From S146-42 sp965371965 (lineage in GTDB: Bacteria; Planctomycetota; Phycisphaerae; Phycisphaerales; UBA1924), in contig CBDVAM010000032.1 of NCBI GenBank assembly GCA_965371965.1, forward strand, positions 1-29,550: a stretch of DNA of 29,550 bases, given 5' to 3'. The first letter of the stretch is position 1. Each line of letters starts with the position of its first letter. The notes under the pieces were generated by a model. The model did not search any database and was not told where the DNA came from. It saw only the letters and a program-made list of their open reading frames with translations. Shown here piece by piece: positions 24,514-29,550 of this stretch. The position numbers were made by a program, and so were the translations under genes.

Positions 24514-26091
24514 ATGGCGATCGATTTCCTCGACGAACTCAAATGGCGCGGCCTGCTCCACCAGTGCACGGATGAGCAGGCCCTGCGCGAACACCTCGCA
24601 GACCCCGCCGCCAATCCCCGCAAGGCCTACGCCGGCTTCGACCCCACCGCCGACAGCCTCACCATCGGCAACCTCGTCGCGATCATGGCGATGGTCCACT
24701 TCGCGCGTGCCGGGCACACGCCGATCATCCTGATGGGCGGCGGCACCGGGCTCATCGGCGACCCCTCGGGCAAGTCCGCCGAGCGTCTGCTCATGACCGA
24801 GGACACCGTCGCCGCGCACGTCGAGGCCCAACGCCCGATCTATGAGAACGTCTTTCGAGGAGCCGCGGCGAGCGGAGAAAGCGCGATCTCCACGCCACAG
24901 ATCGTGAACAACCTCGACTGGCTCGGCGGTCTCGGCTTCATTGAGGTGCTACGGGATATCGGAAAACACTTCAGCGTCAACATGATGATCCAGAAAGACT
25001 CGGTCCGCGACCGCCTGCACGAACGCGAACAGGGCATCAGCTACACCGAGTTCAGCTATATGATCCTCCAGGCCTACGACTTCCTGTACCTGTTCAAGTC
25101 TGAGCGAGTATCGATCCAACTGGGAGGATCGGATCAATGGGGCAACATCGTCACGGGTGCAGATCTGATTCGAGTTGATTTCTTTGGATCGCTGATTCGA
25201 TCCAAGAGGGCCTTGGATCGGTTGATTGTTGATTCAGGCGTAATGGAGGATGAGTCGGACATCGCGCTGGCTTGGCGACGCCTGTACGAATCGATGGTAT
25301 CGGACAGACCACAGAACTCGGGAGAATTGACGACAAGAGACTGGGCTCGCCTCTTGACTGCAGAGAAATCGTGTGACCACCTTCTAAGCGGGGCTTTTCG
25401 CGAGTACATTTATAGATTTGCGGCCTATTTCGATGACCATGGACACCCAATTGAACCGCACACCGCCTTCGGCCTCACCGCCCCACTCATCACCAAGGCC
25501 GACGGCGGCAAGTTCGGCAAAACCGAAACCGGCGCGATCTGGCTCACCGCCAATCGCACAAGCCCCTACGCCTACCACCAGTTCTGGCTCAACGCCGCAG
25601 ATGGCGACGTGGTCAGATTCCTCAAGATCTTCACCCTGCTCCCCAAGGAAGAAATCGACCGCCTCGAAAACGAGTCCGCGACGAATCCCGGTGCCCGCCA
25701 AGCGCAAAAAAACCTCGCCCACCACGCCACCAGCCTGCTCCACGGCGAGTCCGAGGCCCTCGCCTGCGAGGCCGCCGCCAAGGCCCTGTTCTCAGGCCAG
25801 ATCGGCGAGCTCCCCGAGGCCACCCTGCGTGCCGTCCTCGCCGAGGTCCCCACCAGCGACCATCCCAAGGCCAACCTCGCCGACGGCGTGCCAATTCTGG
25901 ATCTGCTGATCGAAATCGCCCTGGCCAGTTCCAAGCGCCAGGCCCGCGAGTTTCTCGCCGCCGGCTCGGTCTCGGTCAACGGTCGCAAGATCGATGGTGA
26001 AAAAACCCTAACAGACTCCGATCTTCTTTACGACGACCTGATCGCGATCCGGCGGGGCAAGAAGGCCTGGCACCTGACCTGTTGGTCCTGA
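24514..26091 (+). CDS. tyrS: Tyrosyl-tRNA synthetase with a large internal insertion
   Basis: Charges tRNA-Tyr with tyrosine in the cytoplasm. The N-terminus MAIDFLDELKWRGLLHQ, YAGFDPTADSLTIGN (the HIGH position), GGGTGLIGDPSGKSAER, the tyrosine-site strand GGSDQWGN (204-211), KFGKT (333-337, the KMSKS equivalent) and a C-terminal S4 RNA-binding domain (SSKRQAREFLAAGSVSVNGRKI) are all present. The length is 525 residues against the usual 400-430. The excess is almost all between GGSDQWGN and KFGKT: about 129 residues instead of about 38-40. That stretch, about residues 221-308, is helical-looking and coded by lower-GC DNA. The frame is unbroken and all catalytic blocks flank it, so the gene could be functional. 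HIGH reads TIGN. No Shine-Dalgarno site is seen. Confidence 0.95.
   Translation: MAIDFLDELKWRGLLHQCTDEQALREHLADPAANPRKAYAGFDPTADSLTIGNLVAIMAMVHFARAGHTPIILMGGGTGLIGDPSGKSAERLLMTEDTVAAHVEAQRPIYENVFRGAAASGESAISTPQIVNNLDWLGGLGFIEVLRDIGKHFSVNMMIQKDSVRDRLHEREQGISYTEFSYMILQAYDFLYLFKSERVSIQLGGSDQWGNIVTGADLIRVDFFGSLIRSKRALDRLIVDSGVMEDESDIALAWRRLYESMVSDRPQNSGELTTRDWARLLTAEKSCDHLLSGAFREYIYRFAAYFDDHGHPIEPHTAFGLTAPLITKADGGKFGKTETGAIWLTANRTSPYAYHQFWLNAADGDVVRFLKIFTLLPKEEIDRLENESATNPGARQAQKNLAHHATSLLHGESEALACEAAAKALFSGQIGELPEATLRAVLAEVPTSDHPKANLADGVPILDLLIEIALASSKRQAREFLAAGSVSVNGRKIDGEKTLTDSDLLYDDLIAIRRGKKAWHLTCWS
25174..25440 (+). other. Low-GC in-frame insertion inside tyrS
   Basis: Between the DLIR that follows GGSDQWGN and the HGHPIEPHTAFGLT that resumes the catalytic fold lie about 85-90 extra codons. 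GC over 25141-25440 is 154/300 (51%) by hand count, against 38/60 in the line at 25501. Codons such as AGA, GGA, GTA, TTG, ATT and TCA, rare in neighbouring genes, are common here. Compositional change already begins near 25099 and ends near 25455, so the foreign-looking patch may include some conserved codons. TTGGATCG-CTGATT-CGATCCAA (25184-25205) is a perfect 8-bp inverted repeat, and TTGGATCG recurs just after. The encoded text matches no domain I know. Confidence 0.7.
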
Positions 26092-26125
26092 GTTCTCCAC
26101 AGCCGACAGGCCCCCGAGGTTTCCC

Positions 26126-26154
26126 TTGCATGGAAATCAGGGTTCTGGTACCAT
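26126..26154 (+). promoter_or_regulatory. Candidate sigma-70-type promoter upstream of the CBS gene
   Basis: TTGCAT (26126-26131) and TACCAT (26149-26154) are separated by 17 bp. Transcription from here would give a leader of about 75 nt that contains the hairpin at 26170-26191. Confidence 0.35.
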
Positions 26155-26169
26155 GGGGTCTGAGAATCT

Positions 26170-26191
26170 GCCTGGGCGTTCCCGCTCAGGC
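26170..26191 (+). promoter_or_regulatory. Stem-loop in the 5' leader of the CBS gene
   Basis: GCCTGGGCG-TTCC-CGCTCAGGC forms a 9-bp stem with one G-T pair and a four-base loop, 46 bp before the ATG. There is no T-run after it. It lies at the expected 5' end of the transcript from the promoter at 26126 and could stabilise the mRNA. It could alternatively be the terminator of tyrS. Confidence 0.45.
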
Positions 26192-26237
26192 CCAGCGTGC
26201 GGCCAAGGCGGGCTCGCCCTCAACTAGGAGCGACGCC

Positions 26238-26669
26238 ATGCCTACCGCCTCAGCGTTGCTGGATCGCAAGGGTCGCGACGTCGTGACCATCGAACTGGGC
26301 CAGAGCGTCCTCGACGCGGCTCAGGCTATGAACAAAGCCCATATCGGCTCGCTCGTTGTCGTGGAAGATGGGCTGATCGTGGGGATCCTCACCGAAAGAG
26401 ACATCCTGACCAGGGTCGTCGCGATGGGGCGTTCGCCCGAGCACACGACCGTGCGGGTGGTCATGACGCCCGACCCGATCGTCGCCGGCGGAGACTCGAC
26501 CCTCGACGAGATCCGCCAGGTGATGCGGGGCAAGCGGATCCGCCATGTGCCGATCGTGGAGAAGGGTGAGCTGAGCGGGATGATCTCGATTACCGACCTG
26601 AACGCGGAAAGCCGCGAGGCGCTGAGCGCGACGATCACGTCGCTGGAGGGGTATATCAGGCAGGGCTGA
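26238..26669 (+). CDS. CBS-domain pair protein
   Basis: A 143-residue protein starting MPTASALLDRKG, with AGGAG 7 nt upstream. It consists almost entirely of two CBS motifs that fold as one Bateman module. The first is SVLDAAQAMNKAHIGSLVVVEDGLIVGILTERDILTRVV and the second is VMTPDPIVAGGDSTLDEIRQVMRGKRIRHVPIVEKGELSGMISITDLN. Bateman modules bind adenosine nucleotides (AMP, ATP, NADH, SAM) and act as energy or redox sensors. No catalytic domain is attached, so it is a stand-alone regulator whose partner is unknown. It lies in its own transcription unit with its own probable promoter. Confidence 0.92.
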   Translation: MPTASALLDRKGRDVVTIELGQSVLDAAQAMNKAHIGSLVVVEDGLIVGILTERDILTRVVAMGRSPEHTTVRVVMTPDPIVAGGDSTLDEIRQVMRGKRIRHVPIVEKGELSGMISITDLNAESREALSATITSLEGYIRQG

Positions 26670-26709
26670 GGGCTCGCGATCGGGTTCCGCTCGAATCTCT
26701 AGACAAGAG

Positions 26710-26737
26710 CACCAACCGCTCAAAGCAGCGGTTGGTG
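26710..26737. terminator. Perfect stem-loop after the CBS gene
   Basis: CACCAACCGCT and AGCGGTTGGTG form a perfect 11-bp stem with a CAAAGC loop. It begins 41 bp after the CBS stop and 46 bp before the amidohydrolase start. There is no T-run, so it may be a non-canonical terminator or an mRNA 3'-end structure. Confidence 0.55.
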
Positions 26738-26782
26738 GCACGGGTATCCGCGAATTGACGGTCTCCATGCTACATTGTCCGC

Positions 26783-28474
26783 ATGGATACTCCATTGATC
26801 GCCGTGCTTTGTTGCTGTCTCGCGGTCGCGTCGCTGGCGGCGAGTCCGCCCGCCGGGTTCGAGGCTCGGGCCATCTATCACAATGGCACCATCTACACGA
26901 TGGACCCGGATCAACCCCTGGTCTCGGCGATTGCGGTCGATGGCGACGGGCGGATTCTGCTCGTCGGCACCGATGATTTCGTGCTGATGGCTCGGGGCGA
27001 GGCAACCGAGGTCATCGACCTTGAGGGCAAGACCGTCCTGCCCGGGCTGATCGACGCCCATGGGCATATCACCGGGCAGGGGTCGTTCGACCTGGGCGTG
27101 CTGGAACTCAGCGCGACGACAAACCAGGACGAGCTGGTGGAGGCCGTGGTTGGCAGGGCTCGCGAGCTTGCGCCCGGCGAGTGGGTGCTCGGCGGGCGGT
27201 GGGACCATGAATCCTGGGCCAGCGGCACGCTTCCGACCCACAACGATCTGAGCAGTGTCACGCCGGAAAATCCGGTGTGGGTGCGCCGCGTCGATGGGCA
27301 CGCGGGCCTCGCCAACGCCGAGGCCATGCGCCTCGCGGGGATCTCGCGCCAGACCACGAGTCCGGCGGGTGGTGAGATCCTCAAGGACGCCACCGGCGAA
27401 CCCACGGGCGTGTTCGTCGATCGGGCGATGTCGCTGATCACGCGCGTGATCGATGCCGAGACGCCGTCGGACGAGGACCTGATCCTGGCCGCGCAGGACC
27501 ATCTGTTGCGCGTCGGGCTTGTCGGCGCGCACGACGCGGGGATCGGGCCCGATGAAGCCGAGGTCTTCAAACGCCTCGCAGAGGATGGACGCCTCAAGGT
27601 TCGAGTCGCCGCGATGCTGTCCGCGGCGCACGCGACCGCCTACCTCCCCGAGCACGAGCCCTATATCTCCGATCGGTTCGTGCTGCGGAGCGTGAAATAC
27701 TACATGGATGGGGCGATGGGCAGCCGGGGCGCGTGGCTGCTGGAGCCCTACGCCGATCGCCCGACCACCAGCGACGGCGAGCCATACACGGGCCTCGCGA
27801 CCGGCGATCCCAACGAGTTGGAAGAGCTGAGCCGCCTGGCGCTCGAGCACGGCTGGCAGATGCGCACGCACGCGATCGGCGATCGGGGCAATCGCGAGGT
27901 GCTCGACGCCTACGAGCGGGCGCTGCGCAGCGCGGGGAAGATCGATGGCGACCATCGCTTCGCGGTGGAGCACGCCCAGATGTTGCATCCCGATGACATC
28001 CAGCGATTCGCTGAGTTGAGCGTATTGGCGTCGATGCAGCCGCGCCACGAGACGACCGACATGCGATGGGTCGAGGAGCGGATCGGTCGCGAGCGGGCCA
28101 AGGGGACCTACGCCTGGGCGAGTCTGTTGCGCAGCGGGGCGAAGATCCCGGCGGGGAGCGATTTTCCCGTGGAGCCGCCCAACCCGTTCCTGGGGTTCTA
28201 CGCGTGCGTCTCGCGGGCGGATGAATCGGGCAAGCCGAACGGCGGCTGGCAGCCCCAAGAAAAGATGACCCGCGAGCAGGCGCTGCGGGCGTTCACGCTC
28301 GACGCGGCGTACGCGGCGTTCCAGGAAGACACCTGCGGCTCGCTCGAACCTGGCAAGAGCGCGGACTTCATCGTGATCGATCGCGATGTGATGACGTGCG
28401 AGGAACTCGACATTCTGGAGACCAAGGTCCTGCGGACCGTGATCCGGGGCGAGACGGTGTTTGAGGCCAAGTGA
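26783..28474 (+). CDS. Exported amidohydrolase, YtcJ-like
   Basis: A 563-residue protein with a signal-like N-terminus (LIAVLCCCLAVASLAAS), metal-dependent hydrolase fold, Amidohydro_3/YtcJ type. The beta-sandwich part starts ARAIYHNGTIYTMDPDQP. Metal ligands are VLPGLIDAHGHI (H93, H95), MRTHAIGDRGN (His), AVEHAQMLHPDD (His) and PAGSDFPVEPPNPF (Asp). Usual length for this group. These enzymes hydrolyse amide or ester bonds of small N-substituted substrates; the natural substrate is unknown. Three consecutive Cys in the signal region might offer a lipidation site, but no classical lipobox is present. Its stop overlaps the start of the PrmC-like gene (GTGA), suggesting coupled translation. The Shine-Dalgarno signal is weak. 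Confidence 0.9.
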   Translation: MDTPLIAVLCCCLAVASLAASPPAGFEARAIYHNGTIYTMDPDQPLVSAIAVDGDGRILLVGTDDFVLMARGEATEVIDLEGKTVLPGLIDAHGHITGQGSFDLGVLELSATTNQDELVEAVVGRARELAPGEWVLGGRWDHESWASGTLPTHNDLSSVTPENPVWVRRVDGHAGLANAEAMRLAGISRQTTSPAGGEILKDATGEPTGVFVDRAMSLITRVIDAETPSDEDLILAAQDHLLRVGLVGAHDAGIGPDEAEVFKRLAEDGRLKVRVAAMLSAAHATAYLPEHEPYISDRFVLRSVKYYMDGAMGSRGAWLLEPYADRPTTSDGEPYTGLATGDPNELEELSRLALEHGWQMRTHAIGDRGNREVLDAYERALRSAGKIDGDHRFAVEHAQMLHPDDIQRFAELSVLASMQPRHETTDMRWVEERIGRERAKGTYAWASLLRSGAKIPAGSDFPVEPPNPFLGFYACVSRADESGKPNGGWQPQEKMTREQALRAFTLDAAYAAFQEDTCGSLEPGKSADFIVIDRDVMTCEELDILETKVLRTVIRGETVFEAK

Positions 28475-29445
28475 GCACCTCCGCCGGCGAATCCTGGACC
28501 ACCCGCAAGCTCCAAGCCTGGATGTCCGAGGCGTTCACCAAGGCCGACATCGATGCGCCGCGCCTCATGAGCGAGATGCTGCTCGAGCATGTGCTCGACT
28601 GTGATCGGCTCAAGCTGTATACCGATGCCGATCGGCCGGCCTCGCCGGATGAACTTGCTAACTTACGCGAACTGGCCAAGCGTGCACTCAAGCACGAGCC
28701 GGTGCAGTATCTGGTGGGTGAGGCGTGGTTCTATGGGCTGCGGTTTGGGTGCGATGCGCGGGCGCTGGTGCCGCGGGCGTGCAGCGAGGTGATCGTGCAG
28801 CGGGTGGTTGAGGATTGGAAGGGAAGAGACGAAGGAGGGGGAAGAGACGAAGAGACGAAGAGACGAAGAGATGAAGACGGGCACGAAGGCACGGAGGCAC
28901 GGTGGCACGAAAGGCTTGACGATATCGGGCCGTTGATCGCCGACGTGTGTACGGGGTCGGGGTGTATCGCTATAGCGCTGGCCAAGAGCCTGCCCAGTGC
29001 GCGGCTGATCGCGACGGATGTGTCGCCAGAGGCGTTGGAGTTGGCTCGCGAGAACGCCGGTCGCCTGGGTGTGGCGGATCGAGTCGAGTTTCGCGAGGGG
29101 GATCTGCTGGGGCCGCTGGGGGAGTTTGGCGGGCGCCTGGATTATCTTGTGAGCAACCCGCCGTATATCCCTGACGAGGAGTGGGCGGACGTGCCGGCGA
29201 ACGTGAAGGACTTCGAGCCCGGGCTTGCGCTTCGAGGCGGGTCCGACGGCATGGACCTCGTTCGACCGATCCTGGAACTTGGCCCGGCGCTGCTCAAGCC
29301 CGGCGGGCGGATCCTGGTCGAGGTCGCGATGAGCCGGGCGGAGGCGGCGCGGGACATGCTCGCGGACGTGGCGCGCATGGGCGATGCTCGCATCCACAAG
29401 GACCAGGATGGGCTGATGCGCGTGGTCGAGGGTGTGCGCGAGTAG
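28471..29445 (+). CDS. prmC: HemK/PrmC-type N5-glutamine methyltransferase with repeat insertion
   Basis: A 324-residue protein starting at GTG 28471, with GAGG about 6 nt upstream and a 4-bp overlap with the amidohydrolase stop. PrmC methylates the Gln of the GGQ motif in peptide release factors RF1/RF2. The N-terminal helical domain (TRKLQAWMSEAF ... LMSEMLLEHVLDCDRLKLY ... HEPVQYLVGEAWFYGL) is typical. The SAM motif is ADVCTGSGCIAIALAKS, and the substrate-binding NPPY is in LVSNPPYIPDEEW. PRACSE replaces the common PRPETE, so assignment to PrmC rather than the L3-specific PrmB is likely but not certain. Between these two domains lie about 30 extra charged residues coded by octanucleotide repeats. 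The frame is intact. Confidence 0.88.
   Translation: MSTSAGESWTTRKLQAWMSEAFTKADIDAPRLMSEMLLEHVLDCDRLKLYTDADRPASPDELANLRELAKRALKHEPVQYLVGEAWFYGLRFGCDARALVPRACSEVIVQRVVEDWKGRDEGGGRDEETKRRRDEDGHEGTEARWHERLDDIGPLIADVCTGSGCIAIALAKSLPSARLIATDVSPEALELARENAGRLGVADRVEFREGDLLGPLGEFGGRLDYLVSNPPYIPDEEWADVPANVKDFEPGLALRGGSDGMDLVRPILELGPALLKPGGRILVEVAMSRAEAARDMLADVARMGDARIHKDQDGLMRVVEGVRE
28823..28911 (+). repeat. Two octanucleotide tandem arrays inside the prmC-like gene
   Basis: GAAGAGAC is repeated four times at 28841-28872 (the last copy ends in T) and a related partial copy lies at 28823-28834. A second array of four 8-mers, GGCACGAA/GGCACGGA/GGCACGGT/GGCACGAA, follows at 28880-28911. The encoded residues are mostly Asp, Glu, Arg, Lys and Gly. 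A gain or loss of one 8-bp unit would shift the reading frame. Confidence 0.9.
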
Positions 29446-29535
29446 AGGCCCTGGCGCGAGCCTGGGGTCTTTTTGTGCCTGTAGCACCCGTGGCGGTTGA
29501 GGACGAAAAGCCCAGGCTTGCGCCAGGGCCTTCTT
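29444..29535. repeat. Inverted pair of the CTGGCGCRAGCC hairpin repeat after prmC
   Basis: The left arm AGGCCCTGGCGCGAGCCTGGG begins at 29446, directly at the prmC stop, and is followed by TCTTTTTG. The right arm (29510-29530) is its reverse complement with one mismatch and is followed by TTCTTTG. Each arm also folds alone with a GCGA or GCAA loop. It is the same sequence family as 24389-24502. The T-run after the left arm makes an intrinsic terminator plausible, and the mirror arrangement suggests a bidirectional terminator if a minus-strand gene lies beyond the window. Confidence 0.85.
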
Positions 29536-29550
29536 TGTTGCTAGACGAAG

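Noticed and set aside
25099..25455. Intein or self-splicing intron in tyrS
   Set aside because: The extra segment is shorter than known mini-inteins and lacks the first Cys/Ser and terminal His-Asn. The frame is open throughout, so an intron is not required, although a transcript test would settle it.
27150..27182. Further copy of the GCAA-loop hairpin inside the amidohydrolase gene
   Set aside because: The text GCGAGCTTGCGCCCG resembles an arm but does not form a complete stem, so it is probably chance in coding DNA.
26720..28258. 512-codon minus-strand frame opposite the amidohydrolase
   Set aside because: The plus strand encodes all metal-ligand motifs of the amidohydrolase; the antisense frame is a high-GC shadow.
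28823..28911. CRISPR-like array
   Set aside because: The units are contiguous 8-mers inside a coding sequence with no spacers and no cas genes nearby.

Overview
The window is about 29.5 kb of high-GC bacterial DNA with roughly 22 protein genes and no RNA gene, CRISPR array or transposase that I can see. The gene content suggests a planctomycete, probably of the Phycisphaerae type. The pointers are Tat-exported Gfo/Idh/MocA oxidoreductases, a two-domain DUF1080 protein, an SUMF1-fold protein, a Tat-exported hydroxypyruvate-isomerase-like TIM barrel and giant VPS10/BNR propeller proteins. The lineage is inferred from gene content only.

Layout. (1) 1-488 holds the C-terminal end of a serine beta-lactamase-family protein. 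It converges on a tightly packed minus-strand operon (5145 down to 719): Tat Gfo/Idh/MocA, ApbE flavin transferase, second Tat Gfo/Idh/MocA, and a membrane protein with one heme-c motif. A perfect 29-bp inverted repeat lies between the converging genes. (2) 5341-7773 is a plus-strand set: TIM-barrel isomerase/epimerase, cytoplasmic Gfo/Idh/MocA overlapping it by 4 bp, then an SRPBCC protein. (3) 7846-8640 is a class I methyltransferase, convergent with an exported double DUF1080 protein (8708-9895). (4) 10036-11244 is a soluble GAF-like histidine kinase, convergent with a lipoprotein ApbE (11257-12291). (5) 12281-15970 is a plus-strand run: SUMF1-fold protein, Tat TIM barrel, MFS transporter, SnoaL-like lipoprotein. 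(6) moaA lies on the minus strand (15985-17040), divergent from two adjacent VPS10/BNR giants (17269-20337 and 20491-24363). (7) 24514-29445 holds tyrS, a CBS-domain protein, an exported amidohydrolase and a HemK/PrmC methyltransferase.

Functionally, regions 1, 2, 3 and 5 read as sugar oxidation and isomerisation, partly outside the cytoplasm. Oxidoreductases, a predicted 3-keto-glycoside-cleaving protein, TIM-barrel isomerases and an MFS carrier are present, and the flavin transferase and cytochrome hint at an electron outlet. This is inference from families and gene order; no substrate can be read from the sequence.

The strongest unusual signals are: an extra stretch of about 90 codons with low GC and altered codon use inside the catalytic domain of tyrS; two octanucleotide repeat arrays inside the prmC-like gene; a family of intergenic hairpins whose loops are always GNRA when read on one strand; a VPS10 protein carrying PDZ, acidic, EF-hand and beta-barrel-like insertions; and the Gfo-ApbE-Gfo-cytochrome operon.
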